Shown: piece by piece, positions 16,772-26,187 of the stretch
Numbering within the stretch: the first letter of the stretch is position 1
Layout of the letters: each line of letters begins with the position of its first letter
Assembly: GCA_913063325.1 (NCBI GenBank)
Contig: CAJXYE010000045.1
Location: 1 to 38,130 of the forward strand
Length of the DNA stretch: 38,130 bases
Direction of reading: 5' to 3'
DNA from: an uncultured Colwellia sp.
GTDB taxonomy: Bacteria; Pseudomonadota; Gammaproteobacteria; Enterobacterales; Alteromonadaceae
Notes under the pieces: model-generated
The model's database searches: none
The model's input: only the letters and a program-made list of their open reading frames with translations
What the model was told of the DNA's origin: nothing
Position numbers and translations under genes: made by a program

Positions 16772-16887
16772 TTGTTGCTCTAGTCCTTTGGCGTAATAGC
16801 AGCGTCTAAAGTGCTCACGTATAGTCATACGCTCCGCGCTTTCTTCTTGCTCTTACGCCAAATGACATAACGATCAACAATCAATTA
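16765..16887. repeat. 123-bp imperfect palindromic element between argF and argG
   Basis: Four nested arms share one centre near 16825. TAATTAATTGTTG (16765-16777) pairs with CAACAATCAATTA (16875-16887), one mismatch; TTTGGCGTAA (16787-16796) with TTACGCCAAA (16853-16862), perfect; AAAGTGC (16808-16814) with GCGCTTT (16836-16842), one wobble; CGTAT (16818-16822) with ATACG (16827-16831), perfect with a 4-nt loop. The core is more GC-rich than its surroundings. As RNA it would fold into one long hairpin without a terminator U-tract; as DNA it resembles a small mobile palindromic repeat. Confidence 0.85.
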
Positions 16888-16976
16888 TAAATTGCAGTTT
16901 ATATTAAAAATTTATTACACAGAATTTTCAAAATTAATTAGATAATTTTCATAAAATGAAGATTAAGGAAGAAATC

Positions 16977-18239
16977 ATGGCTTTAACAAAGAAAAAAATT
17001 AAAAAAGTAGTATTAGCATATTCAGGTGGTTTAGATACTTCGGCTATCATTCCATGGTTGAAGGAAAACTACGAAGGTTGTGAGGTTGTTGCTTTTTGTG
17101 CTGATGTTGGTCAAGGCGATGAAGAGTTAGAAGGCGTAAAAGAAAAAGCAATCGCTTCGGGTGCTTCAGAATGTTACGTCGTTGATCTTAAAGAAGAGTA
17201 CGTAAAAGAATATATTTACCCAATTCTAAAAACAGGCTCTGTGTATGAAGGTCAATATTTATTAGGTACGTCAATGGCACGTCCTATTATTGCCAAAGCA
17301 CATATTGAAGTTGCTCTTAAAGTAGGCGCTGATGCTGTATGTCATGGTTGTACTGGTAAAGGTAATGACCAAGTGCGTTTTGAGTCTTGTTTTGCCGCAC
17401 TTGCACCTGAACTTACAGTAATTGCTCCATGGCGTGAGTGGGGTATGGTTTCTCGTGAAGACTTACTTGATTACCTTGCAGAACGTGATATCCCTTGTGC
17501 GGCTTCTCTTACTAAAATTTATAGCCGTGATGCTAACGCTTGGCATATCTCTCATGAAGGTGGTGAGTTAGAAGACCCTTGGTGTGAGCCGTCTAAAGAA
17601 GTTTGGACTATGACAGTTGATCCTATGGATGCACCTGATGTAGCTGAAAAAATACAATTAAGCTTTGTTGAAGGCGAGCTAGTATCTGTAGATGGTAAAG
17701 ACTTCTCTGATGCTGAAAATGGCGCAGGCGCTTACGATGCATTGATGTACTTGAATGCTAAAGGTGCAGCACATGGTGTTGGTCGAATTGATATCGTTGA
17801 AAACCGTTTAGTGGGTATGAAATCACGTGGTTGTTATGAAACACCAGGTGGCACTATTTTAATGGCTGCTTATAAAGGTTTAGAAACACTTATTCTCGAT
17901 AAAGAATCACTTAAATATCGAGAATCAGTTGGTCTTGAGTTTTCACATGTAATTTATGATGGTCGTTGGTTTACTCCTCTTGCTAAAGCGCAATTAGCCT
18001 CTGCAGCATCGTTTGCAGAAAAACTAACGGGTGACGTTGTTGTTAAGTTATACAAAGGTATGGCACAGGTCATTCAACGTCGTTCACCAAACAGCTTGTA
18101 TTCTGAAGAGTTTGCTACTTTTGGTGCTGATGATGTTTACGACCAAAAACATGCGGAAGGTTTTATCCGTTTATTCAGCTTATCAAGCAGAATTACTGCG
18201 CTGAGCCAAAAAGGCAGCTTAAAAGATCAAGAGAAGTAA
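16977..18239 (+). CDS. argG: argininosuccinate synthase
   Basis: Joins citrulline and aspartate, using ATP, to argininosuccinate. The PP-loop SGGLDTS is at residues 16-22; further signatures are [13 protein letters not shown] and [13 protein letters not shown]. The 420 residues fit the shorter ArgG type rather than the ~447-residue E. coli form. I choose the ATG at 16977, 8 bases after AAGGA (16964-16968); the upstream ATG 16956 would add seven residues and bury the ribosome site. Between the palindrome and the start, 16888-16976 is very AT-rich and may hold a promoter, but no clear hexamers or ARG boxes stand out. Confidence 0.97.
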   Translation: MALTKKKIKKVVLAYSGGLDTSAIIPWLKENYEGCEVVAFCADVGQGDEELEGVKEKAIASGASECYVVDLKEEYVKEYIYPILKTGSVYEGQYLLGTSMARPIIAKAHIEVALKVGADAVCHGCTGKGNDQVRFESCFAALAPELTVIAPWREWGMVSREDLLDYLAERDIPCAASLTKIYSRDANAWHISHEGGELEDPWCEPSKEVWTMTVDPMDAPDVAEKIQLSFVEGELVSVDGKDFSDAENGAGAYDALMYLNAKGAAHGVGRIDIVENRLVGMKSRGCYETPGGTILMAAYKGLETLILDKESLKYRESVGLEFSHVIYDGRWFTPLAKAQLASAASFAEKLTGDVVVKLYKGMAQVIQRRSPNSLYSEEFATFGADDVYDQKHAEGFIRLFSLSSRITALSQKGSLKDQEK

Positions 18240-18247
18240 TAATAGCA

Positions 18248-18440
18248 TTACTTGTGGGATGTGGCGGACGTTAAAACGTCACTAGCTACCTTGATATTAA
18301 AAATAATATTTTAGAAAAAGATTGAAGTAAATAGGCATGGCTTTACTTGTGGGATGTGGTGGACGTTATAACGTCGCTAGCTACCTTGATATTAAAAATA
18401 ATATTTTAGAAAAAGATTGGAGTAAATAGGCATGGCTTTA
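18248..18440. repeat. 95-bp tandem duplication carrying the argH start region
   Basis: 18248-18345 and 18343-18440 are two copies offset by exactly 95 bases, with four substitutions. Each copy contains a palindrome (GACGTTAAAACGTC at 18267-18280, GACGTTATAACGTC at 18362-18375), a ribosome site and ATGGCTTTA. In the second copy that ATG is the argH start; in the first it opens a short upstream ORF. The ribosome site is GAAG in copy 1 (18324-18327) and GGAG in copy 2 (18419-18422), each 9 bases before its ATG. Confidence 0.97.
18337..18429 (+). CDS. 30-codon upstream ORF before argH
   Basis: The ATG at 18337 is the duplicated argH start. The frame runs 30 codons through the second repeat copy and stops at TAG 18427-18429, two bases before the argH ATG, an ideal arrangement for translational coupling. 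The first three residues (MAL) equal ArgH's; the rest has no family resemblance. Reading copy 1 in the same frame gives TAA and TGA where this copy has TAT and TGG, so two of the four differences keep the frame open. Whether it is translated is not known. Confidence 0.4.
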   Translation: MALLVGCGGRYNVASYLDIKNNILEKDWSK

Positions 18441-20369
18441 TGGGGCGGACGTTTTAAAGGACAACCGAGTTTACAATTTAAAAAATTCAATGATTCTTTA
18501 CCGGTAGATTACCGCATGGCAGTGCAAGATATTGTCGGCTCTATTGCATGGGCGGGTGCTATTCATTCTGTTGGTATAATTAATGATAATGAGTTAATTG
18601 AACTAAGGGCAGCACTTAATGGATTGAAAGTTTCTGTAGAAGAAAATCCACAGCAAATTTTAGGCTCAGATGCCGAAGATATTCATAGCTGGGTTGAAAT
18701 TGCACTTATTGAAAAAACAGGTGATTTAGGTAAAAAGCTCCATACAGGTCGCAGCCGTAATGATCAAGTTGCTACAGATTTAAAACTTTGGTGTAAAGAA
18801 ACGGGCGGCGAATTATTATTTGCCTTAGTGAATTTACAACAGGCTATGATGAACTTAGCCGAACGCGAAAAAGATACCGTATTGCCAGGTTATACGCATT
18901 TACAACGTGCGCAGCCAATTACTTTTGGTCACTGGTGTTTAGCGTATGTTGAAATGTTTAACCGTGATATTGGTCGTTTAAAAGATGCGCTATATCGTCT
19001 AGATGTTTCGCCTTTAGGCTCAGGCGCTTTAGCGGGTACCGCTTACCCAATTGATCGTAATAAGTTAGCGCATAATTTAGGTTTTAGAACCGCAACGCTA
19101 AATAGTTTAGATGCAGTTTCTGACCGTGACCACGTGATTGAATTATTGGCTTCAGCCAGTATCTCTATGATGCACTTATCTCGTTTTGCAGAAGATTTAA
19201 TTTTCTACAACTCAGGTGAAGCGGGTTTTGTTGAAATGAGTGATTTAGTTAGCTCTGGTTCATCATTAATGCCGCAAAAGAAAAACCCTGATGCTTGTGA
19301 ATTAATTCGTGGTAAAGCGGGGCGTGTTTTTGGCTCGCTTACGGGTATGTTAACTACCATGAAGGCTCTAGCGCTTGCTTATAACAAGGATATGCAAGAA
19401 GACAAAGAAGGTCTTTTTGATGCATTAGATACATGGCAAGAGTGTATGGAAATGGCGGTATTAGTTGCTGACGGTTTAAAGGTAAATCGTTCACGTACAT
19501 TAGCCGCAGCGCAGCAAGGTTATGCTAACGCAACTGAGCTAGCTGATTATCTTGTAAGTAAAGATATTCCGTTTAGAGAAGCACATCACATTGTTGGTGA
19601 AGTAGTATTGGCTGCTATCGATAAAGGTGTTCCACTAGAAGATCTATCTATTACTCAGCTACAAGAGTTTAGTGATAAAATAGAGCAAGATGTCTATCAG
19701 AATCTCACGATTGAATCGACGCTTGATAAACGTGAAGCGCTTGGTGGTACCTCACGATCACAAGTAGAAAAAGCATTGGCTACAACTCTGTCAGGCAATG
19801 AAGATATATTGAATGAACAGGTTGTTGGCGCTCCAGGAAAACACCAAATTAAAGGTGCACTTAAACAAGTTAAACAACGTTTAAATGCCCAACGTGCGGC
19901 TGCAATGTCAGTACGTAGAGCCAAGATGTCTGATGTTGACTGTATTCATCAACTCACGAACTTTTGGGCAGATAAAGGTGAGATATTACCACGTACTCGT
20001 GACAATATTATTCATGATATTCAAAACTTCGTTGTTGCTGAACTTGACGGTGTTGTTGTTGGTACTGCGTCACTTTATATCTATCAAACAGGGCTAGCTG
20101 AAATTCGCTCTGTTGTGATTGACGAAAAAGCTCAAAAGCAGGGGCAAGGTGAAGCACTAGTTCAGTATTTGTTAGAGTTTGCTCATCAAATGGAGCTAGA
20201 ACAAATTATTGTGTTAACTTATATTCCACAGTATTTTGAACAACTTGGCTTTAACTTAATAGATAAAAATACCCTAGCTGAAAATATCATTGAAGATAGC
20301 GAGCCTAGTCCACATAAAGATCCTGCGGATGAAGTAGCAATGGAATATATTGTTGGTCAAAGCAAGTAG
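18432..20369 (+). CDS. argH: argininosuccinate lyase fused to an N-acetyltransferase domain, ArgH(A)
   Basis: Residues 1-~457 are argininosuccinate lyase, which splits argininosuccinate to arginine and fumarate: the [12 protein letters not shown] segment, [13 protein letters not shown], and the signature [12 protein letters not shown] at 276-287 with the catalytic serine at 278. A linker follows, and from about residue 492 a GNAT acetyltransferase domain starts ([12 protein letters not shown]), with the acetyl-CoA loop region around [16 protein letters not shown], ending at 645. This argH(A) fusion is known from Vibrio, Moritella and relatives, where the tail can supply N-acetylglutamate synthase activity. 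The ribosome site GGAG lies in the second repeat copy. Confidence 0.96.
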   Translation: MALWGGRFKGQPSLQFKKFNDSLPVDYRMAVQDIVGSIAWAGAIHSVGIINDNELIELRAALNGLKVSVEENPQQILGSDAEDIHSWVEIALIEKTGDLGKKLHTGRSRNDQVATDLKLWCKETGGELLFALVNLQQAMMNLAEREKDTVLPGYTHLQRAQPITFGHWCLAYVEMFNRDIGRLKDALYRLDVSPLGSGALAGTAYPIDRNKLAHNLGFRTATLNSLDAVSDRDHVIELLASASISMMHLSRFAEDLIFYNSGEAGFVEMSDLVSSGSSLMPQKKNPDACELIRGKAGRVFGSLTGMLTTMKALALAYNKDMQEDKEGLFDALDTWQECMEMAVLVADGLKVNRSRTLAAAQQGYANATELADYLVSKDIPFREAHHIVGEVVLAAIDKGVPLEDLSITQLQEFSDKIEQDVYQNLTIESTLDKREALGGTSRSQVEKALATTLSGNEDILNEQVVGAPGKHQIKGALKQVKQRLNAQRAAAMSVRRAKMSDVDCIHQLTNFWADKGEILPRTRDNIIHDIQNFVVAELDGVVVGTASLYIYQTGLAEIRSVVIDEKAQKQGQGEALVQYLLEFAHQMELEQIIVLTYIPQYFEQLGFNLIDKNTLAENIIEDSEPSPHKDPADEVAMEYIVGQSK

Positions 20370-20410
20370 TTCTTATTTGCACTCATTAAAGGCATACATC
20401 AGATTAAAGA

Positions 20411-21730
20411 ATGGAACACATGAATAATAGTGATCAGAATTACGTAAAATGGTTTAGAAACGCAGCACCTTATATTAATGCCCATCGCGGAAAAACCGTG
20501 GTGCTTATGTTTGGTGGTGAGGCGGTTACTCACCCAAATTTTGCCAATATTATTCATGATATCTCTTTACTACGCAGTCTTGGCGTTAAATTGGTGGTTG
20601 TGCACGGTGCGCGGCCTCAAATTGAAGACCGCATGAAGCAGCGCGATCTTGAAGACAGCGTTGTAAATAACATTCGAGTAACTGACGCACAAACCTTGGT
20701 TGCTGTTAAAGATGCCACGGGCTCGTTACGCCTTCATATTGAAGCATTGCTTTCTACTGGTTTAGTCAATTCGCCAATGCATGGCTCTCAAATCAGAGTG
20801 AGTACAGGTAACTTTGTTATTGCCAAACCTATGGGCGTTCGTAACGGCGTAGATTATAAATATACCGGCAGTGTTAGGAGAATTGACTCTGACGGTATCA
20901 ATATGCAGTTAGATTACGGTTCAATAGTTTTGTTATCACCTATTGGTTACTCACCAACAGGTGAAGTATTCAACCTCGCTTTAGAGGATGTCGCTACACA
21001 GACAGCGATTGCACTTAAAGCTGATAAGTTGATTGCTTTAACGGAAGATGAAGGCCTCATCGATAAGTCTGGTGGCTTAATTCGAAGCTGCAGTGTTCGA
21101 ACCGTTAAGACCTTGCTTAATGAAAATGACTGTCATGTTCGGCAGTTATTACTTCGCTCGATTATTCAAAGTGGTGAAAATGGCGTTGAACGTTGTCATT
21201 GTGTCAGTTATCAAAGCGATAGTGCCTTATTACAAGAGCTATTTACTCGTGATGGTGCAGGCACGCTTATAGCTAAGGATCATAAAGAATTGATTGCAAC
21301 GGCAACTATTGACGATGTTGCCGGCATTTTAGAACTAATACAGCCACTTGAAGAAGAGGGAATATTAGTTAAACGTTCTCGAGAGCTTCTAGAGATGGAA
21401 ATTGGTTGTTTTACTATTCTTAAAAAGGAAGAGGTGATTATAGCTTGTGCGGCTTTATATCCATATCCAGAAGCGAAAACAGGTGAAGTTGCTTGCGTAG
21501 TTATTGACCCTGATTACCGTAAAGGTAATCGTGGAGAAAGAATAATAAATGCTGTTGAATCAGAAGCCAAAAAGCTAGGTTTAACATCACTGTTTTTATT
21601 AACAACGGTAAGTGGACATTGGTTTCGAGAGCAGGGCTTTATCGAAATGCCATTAGATAAATTACCTGAAGGTAAAAAACAGATGTATAACTTTCAACGT
21701 AACTCGAAAGTATTTATGAAAGATATCTAA
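20411..21730 (+). CDS. argA: N-acetylglutamate synthase, classical ArgA
   Basis: Acetylates glutamate with acetyl-CoA, first step of arginine synthesis and the usual point of arginine feedback. The 439 residues comprise an amino-acid-kinase-like domain (about 12-290: HRGKTVVLMFGGEAV, VVHGARPQIE, FNLALEDVATQ) that binds arginine in this family, and a C-terminal GNAT domain (about 295-439: CVVIDPDYRKGNRGE, LTTVSGHWFREQGF). It aligns throughout with E. coli ArgA. ATG 20411 or ATG 20420 could be the start; neither has a strong ribosome site. It lies 41 bases after argH(A), so the operon carries two acetyltransferase domains of this kind. Confidence 0.95.
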   Translation: MEHMNNSDQNYVKWFRNAAPYINAHRGKTVVLMFGGEAVTHPNFANIIHDISLLRSLGVKLVVVHGARPQIEDRMKQRDLEDSVVNNIRVTDAQTLVAVKDATGSLRLHIEALLSTGLVNSPMHGSQIRVSTGNFVIAKPMGVRNGVDYKYTGSVRRIDSDGINMQLDYGSIVLLSPIGYSPTGEVFNLALEDVATQTAIALKADKLIALTEDEGLIDKSGGLIRSCSVRTVKTLLNENDCHVRQLLLRSIIQSGENGVERCHCVSYQSDSALLQELFTRDGAGTLIAKDHKELIATATIDDVAGILELIQPLEEEGILVKRSRELLEMEIGCFTILKKEEVIIACAALYPYPEAKTGEVACVVIDPDYRKGNRGERIINAVESEAKKLGLTSLFLLTTVSGHWFREQGFIEMPLDKLPEGKKQMYNFQRNSKVFMKDI

Positions 21731-21740
21731 TACGAGATGT

Positions 21741-21775
21741 TAAAAACAGCTAGTAAGAATAACTAACTGTTTTTA
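21741..21775. terminator. hairpin between convergent argA and mrcA
   Basis: TAAAAACAG (21741-21749) pairs with CTGTTTTTA (21767-21775). The A and T runs are part of the stem, so it can work in both directions, although the external T tail is short. Confidence 0.6.
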
Positions 21776-21808
21776 CAACTCTTTGTGAGGGATTTTTTTC
21801 AGTAACGA

Positions 21809-24424
21809 TTAAAACAGTTCCTCTTCTTCTACTTCTTCTTTAGAGTGTTCACCAGATAATATGTCACTGCTATTATCTTCAATAACATACTCAGTTGGTA
21901 CATTCCCCAAACGGAAATATTCAATCCGGCTGGTTTTATCCGTTTTAGTAGTTAACTTGCCTGTTGCCTTGTCAATACGAACTGAGACAATATCTACAGG
22001 GGGTTGAAATGATTCAGGTTCAACATTAGCTAAAGCGGTTCGCATAAAATCAATCCATGCAGGTTGTGCAGATTTGGCACCAAACTCATTACCTACTGTT
22101 TGGTTTTTATCTAAGTTATTATTGTAAGCTGTTTTTCCTAAGATGTGGCTAGGGTCGTCAAAGCCTATCCAGGAGGTCGTGATTAAACGGCGACTAAACC
22201 CGGAAAACCAAGCATCTTTTGCTTCATTTGTTGTTCCTGTTTTACCTGCGATATCACGGCGTTTTAGTTTTCTCGCTCGAAAGCCAGTACCTTGCCAGGC
22301 ATTTTTGGTAGACCAATCCGCCCCCCAAATAGCACTATTAAGCGCTTGAGTGATTAAAAAAGCATTTTGAGAGCTGATAACGCGCTTTGCTTGTTTAATG
22401 AGTATAGTAGGTTGCTCCTCTAAGTTTCCTATAGATTGCTCTGAATTCTCTAAAAGTGTCTCATCGGCTAATTCTGAGGAGAGTGATGTAAATACCCCCT
22501 CGGCTTCGTTTAAATTATTTACTGGTATACATGGGTCACATGCTAAAGCTGGCTCGGCCTGATAAATAATTTCGCCATTACTATTCTCAATCCGCTCAAT
22601 TAAATAGGGTTCAACCAAAAAACCACCATTGGCAAAAGTGGCAAAGCCGGTTGCAACTTCTAGCGGTGTTAAAGAAGCAGAGCCAAGTGCAAGCGTTTCA
22701 CTTCGGGGCAAGTCATTTTTATCAAAACCAAACTTAGTTAAGTGGCTTATAGTGTTATTTACGCCAATACTTTGCAGTAAGCGTACTGCAATAACATTCT
22801 TAGATTGTGCTAAAGCAAGCCGTACTCTAATAGGACCAACATAAGTTTCAGGAGAATTTCTAGGTCGCCATACAATACCAGAGCTTTTATCCCATTGGTT
22901 TATCGGCGCATCGTTCACAAGTGAAGCAAGGGTAAATCCATGTTCGAGCGCAGCAGAATAAATAAAGGGTTTAATATTTGAACCGACTTGACGTTTGGCT
23001 TGAGTAACACGATTAAACTCACTTTGTTTGAAACTAAAGCCGCCAACGGCTGCTTTAATAGCGCCATCGTCTGGAGATAGCGACACAATAGCAGCGCTAG
23101 CCCTTGGAAGTTGACCAAGACGGTAATTGTTATCTGGCATTTTACTGACTAAAATAACATCCCCGTATTTGAGAATATCTGCTGCTGCTTTTGGTGGGGA
23201 ACCTTGTTTTTGATCGTTAATATAAGGACGAGCCCAGGCTAACCCTTGCCAGTTGATAGTGGCACTCTCTTCATTACGTAGTTGAATAGCGACAGACTTT
23301 TCTTCAACTTTAGTCACTACCGCCGGTACTAACATTTGGTAATAGTTAGCCGCCAAAAGGGCCTTAACTATTTCATCTTGGCTAATAGTTGTTGATTTTT
23401 TTTCAGAGGTTTCACTTGCCGGATATTTTGCGTCAGGTAGTTTTTGCGCAGGTAGTAATGACGATATGGGACCTCGATAACCATGACGTTGGTCATAATT
23501 TAATAAATTATTAACCAGAGCTTGTTCGGCTGCAGTCTGTAGTTTTGCAGTCACAGTGGTAAATACTTTGTAACCTTCGGTATAGGCTTTTTCTTTTCCA
23601 TAACGTTTAAGTATTTCATTATGAGCCATTTCAGCTACATAAGGGGCATTTAACTCTATTTCAGCACCATGTCTTTTACCTGTAATTGGTGCACTTTTTG
23701 CTGTTTGATATTCTTGGTCAGTGATATAACCACTGACTTTCATGCGATATAGTACGACTGAACGACGGGCTTTAGCACGTTTAGGTGAACGAATAGGATT
23801 TAATGTCGAAGGGGCTTTAGGCAAACCGGCTAGCACAGCGATCTGAGCAAGCCTAAGCTCGTTTATCTCTTTACCATAATATACTTGCGCAGCAGCACCA
23901 AATCCGAATGACCTGTGACCGAGTGGAATTTTATTGATATATAGCATTAAAATTTCATCTTTGGTGAGTAAACTTTCAATATGAAATGATAAGAATATCT
24001 CTCGAATTTTACGGGTGTAGGTTATTTCACGGGTAAGGAAAAAGTTACGTGCCACCTGCATGGTAATAGTACTGGCGCCACCTTTGTCCTGACCCATTAA
24101 TTTAGCAAGTACCGCCCGTCCCATACCTATTGGATCAACCCCAAAATGCATATAAAAACGGTCATCTTCTGTTGCTAAAAGTGCATCAATAAGTTGTTGA
24201 GGCACTTGTTCTATCACCAATGGAATGCGCTTTTTTTCACCAAATTGAGAAATTAACAGACCATCTTGGCTATAAATTTGTAATGGTGTTTGCCAGTGCA
24301 AATCTTTTAGTGATTCAACACTCGGTAATTCAGAACGCATTGAAATATATAAACTATAAACACCGATAGACACTAAAATAAAGAGAGTCAAACTGACTTT
24401 TAATAATTTTTTGATTGAAAACAC
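21809..24424 (-). CDS. mrcA: penicillin-binding protein 1A, bifunctional peptidoglycan synthase
   Basis: An inner-membrane class A PBP that polymerises and crosslinks peptidoglycan. There is one membrane helix (about residues 9-28). The glycosyltransferase domain carries the catalytic glutamate E86 in ATEDDRFY, with KGGASTITMQVARN and RKIREIFLS following. The transpeptidase domain has S482-x-x-K485 in QVGSNIKPF and K728-T-G in AGKTGTTNEAKD. An OB-like insert lies between the domains, as in PBP1A. At 871 residues it is about the E. coli length. The start is GTG (24422-24424) with only a weak ribosome site. It is divergent from pilM, the classical arrangement in gammaproteobacteria. Confidence 0.97.
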   Translation of the reverse strand: MFSIKKLLKVSLTLFILVSIGVYSLYISMRSELPSVESLKDLHWQTPLQIYSQDGLLISQFGEKKRIPLVIEQVPQQLIDALLATEDDRFYMHFGVDPIGMGRAVLAKLMGQDKGGASTITMQVARNFFLTREITYTRKIREIFLSFHIESLLTKDEILMLYINKIPLGHRSFGFGAAAQVYYGKEINELRLAQIAVLAGLPKAPSTLNPIRSPKRAKARRSVVLYRMKVSGYITDQEYQTAKSAPITGKRHGAEIELNAPYVAEMAHNEILKRYGKEKAYTEGYKVFTTVTAKLQTAAEQALVNNLLNYDQRHGYRGPISSLLPAQKLPDAKYPASETSEKKSTTISQDEIVKALLAANYYQMLVPAVVTKVEEKSVAIQLRNEESATINWQGLAWARPYINDQKQGSPPKAAADILKYGDVILVSKMPDNNYRLGQLPRASAAIVSLSPDDGAIKAAVGGFSFKQSEFNRVTQAKRQVGSNIKPFIYSAALEHGFTLASLVNDAPINQWDKSSGIVWRPRNSPETYVGPIRVRLALAQSKNVIAVRLLQSIGVNNTISHLTKFGFDKNDLPRSETLALGSASLTPLEVATGFATFANGGFLVEPYLIERIENSNGEIIYQAEPALACDPCIPVNNLNEAEGVFTSLSSELADETLLENSEQSIGNLEEQPTILIKQAKRVISSQNAFLITQALNSAIWGADWSTKNAWQGTGFRARKLKRRDIAGKTGTTNEAKDAWFSGFSRRLITTSWIGFDDPSHILGKTAYNNNLDKNQTVGNEFGAKSAQPAWIDFMRTALANVEPESFQPPVDIVSVRIDKATGKLTTKTDKTSRIEYFRLGNVPTEYVIEDNSSDILSGEHSKEEVEEEELF

Positions 24425-24550
24425 AGTAAAAGCCCAAGAAGTGGATAAAAATGTAAGATAGTACTAGTATATCGTTTAAAAGCATGTAATAAATGTATTT
24501 ATGCGTATTTTGCGTCTAAAATAATTACAAAAATAAAATTGTAGGTCGAT

Positions 24551-25630
24551 ATGCTAGACAATTTGTGGAAAAAGAAAAACTCAATGATGGTGGGGATCGA
24601 TATAGGTTCTCATTCAGCGAAAGCTGTCTTATTGAGTCAAGGTGACGAGGGCTTTGTAATTGAAGACTTCGCTATTGAGCAAATGCCCCGAGGTTCAGTT
24701 GTTGATCGTGAAATTCAAGATATAGAAGCTGTCGGAGCCGTGATAGCTAAGCTCAGAAAGAAAATATCCTCCAAAGCTACGGATGCAGCAGCTGCAGTAT
24801 CAGGTCAGACTGTTATCACTAAAATGATTTATATGGATGTTGCCTTGACCGAGGATGAACTTGCTAGCCAGATAGAGATTGAAGCAGATAGCCTTATTCC
24901 ATTTCCACTTGATGAAGTTAGTTTAGATTTTGAAACCCTAGATATTAATGAATCTGACCCTAGTAAAGTCAATGTATTACTTAGTGCAGCGCGAACGGAG
25001 TCAATTGAAGCTCGTGTTGCCGCATTAGATGCCGGTGATTTCCACGCTAAAGTGATTGATGTTGAATCTTACGCTGTTGGTCGAGCTTATGATTTGTGCC
25101 TAACACAGCTACCTGAAGATGCAAAAGATAAAGTGGTGGCGATTGTTGATATTGGCTCAACGGTTACACTTTTTTCAGCAACTGATGCAGGTAAACATAT
25201 TTATAGTCGGGACCAAATGTTTGGCGGAGAACAGTATACTCGCTCTATCGTGTCTTATTACAACAAATCATTCGAGCAAGCGGAAGAAGCTAAAATCTCT
25301 AACGACTTACCGCCAAATTATACTTTTGAAGTTTTGGCACCTTTTCATACTGTTTTAATGCAGCAAATTCGCCGTGCGATTCAGATGTTTTTAACGACAA
25401 GTGGCCAAGAAAAAGTTGATTATTTGTTGATTTCTGGCGGTACAGCTGCACTAGAAGGTGTTGAGAGTTTACTTACTGAGGAATTAGGCATACATACCGT
25501 TATCGCTAACCCATTTAATGATATGGCATACGGTGAGTCTATTGAATCAGAAGAGCTTGCAAGTGTTGCACCCCAACTAATGGTCGCAACCGGTTTAGCC
25601 TTAAGGAGTTTTACGCCATGGCACATATAA
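24551..25630 (+). CDS. pilM: type IV pilus assembly protein PilM
   Basis: A cytoplasmic actin-like ATPase that links the PilN/PilO inner-membrane complex to the pilus motor. The nucleotide-binding phosphate-1 loop is GIDIGS at residues 15-20; a second DIGS loop appears in VAIVDIGSTVTLFSA, and the adenosine motif LISGGTAALEGV near residue 295. The 359 residues are typical. First gene of pilMNOPQ; it overlaps pilN by 13 bases. The 126-bp gap to mrcA should hold the promoter, but I see no strong hexamers. Confidence 0.96.
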   Translation: MLDNLWKKKNSMMVGIDIGSHSAKAVLLSQGDEGFVIEDFAIEQMPRGSVVDREIQDIEAVGAVIAKLRKKISSKATDAAAAVSGQTVITKMIYMDVALTEDELASQIEIEADSLIPFPLDEVSLDFETLDINESDPSKVNVLLSAARTESIEARVAALDAGDFHAKVIDVESYAVGRAYDLCLTQLPEDAKDKVVAIVDIGSTVTLFSATDAGKHIYSRDQMFGGEQYTRSIVSYYNKSFEQAEEAKISNDLPPNYTFEVLAPFHTVLMQQIRRAIQMFLTTSGQEKVDYLLISGGTAALEGVESLLTEELGIHTVIANPFNDMAYGESIESEELASVAPQLMVATGLALRSFTPWHI

Positions 25631-26187
25631 ATCTACTCCCTTGGCGTGAAGAAGCACTAAAGGCGCAGCAAAAAGAGTATTTTACCATTTTAGGTGCAGT
25701 TGCTTTACTCACTTTAGCATTAGTCCTAACGGTTAATTTTTATTACCAAGCTCGTATTGATGGTCAAAGTAGCAAAAATCAATATTTAAAAAATGAAATA
25801 GCACAACTTGATATTCAAATTGCTGAAATAAAAACCTTAAACGATAAAAAAGCAGCGTTACAAAAACGTATTAATGTTGTTGAACAGTTACAGCGAAGTC
25901 GAAATGTAGGTACACAAGTACTTGATGAGATTGCTAAAATAATCCCTAATGGTATTTATATCATTGAATTATCAAAACAGGGTAATACTTTGCAGCTTAC
26001 CGGTAAAAGTGAATCGAACAACCATTTAGCGAACATGATTCGTGCGGTTGAGTTATCTGATTTATTTGTGAATGCAACCCCTGAGTCTATCACCGCTGAT
26101 GACGGTTCACCTAAGTTGCTTAGTAGTTTTAAGATGAAAGTTGAAATAAAAGGTTTAGTGAATGATGTTAACAAAGGGGGCAAATAA
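25618..26187 (+). CDS. pilN: type IV pilus assembly protein PilN
   Basis: A bitopic inner-membrane protein of the pilus alignment subcomplex. The N-terminal INLLPWRE (residues 4-11) is the conserved peptide that docks into PilM. A membrane helix covers about residues 24-43, followed by a coiled-coil segment rich in Gln, Lys and Ile (about 50-85) and a periplasmic ferredoxin-like domain that pairs with PilO. The ATG at 25618 lies inside the end of pilM with an AAGGAG upstream, and the stop overlaps pilO by one base. Confidence 0.95.
   Translation: MAHINLLPWREEALKAQQKEYFTILGAVALLTLALVLTVNFYYQARIDGQSSKNQYLKNEIAQLDIQIAEIKTLNDKKAALQKRINVVEQLQRSRNVGTQVLDEIAKIIPNGIYIIELSKQGNTLQLTGKSESNNHLANMIRAVELSDLFVNATPESITADDGSPKLLSSFKMKVEIKGLVNDVNKGGK

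Noticed and set aside
16765..16887. Integron attC site
   Set aside because: The outer arms are TTGTTG/CAACAA, the opposite orientation to the RYYYAAC ... GTTRRRY core sites, and it lies inside an operon with no integrase or cassette nearby.
22143..22844. Plus-strand open frames opposite mrcA
   Set aside because: mrcA carries intact catalytic motifs through this region; the opposite frames lack starts with ribosome sites and recognisable domains.
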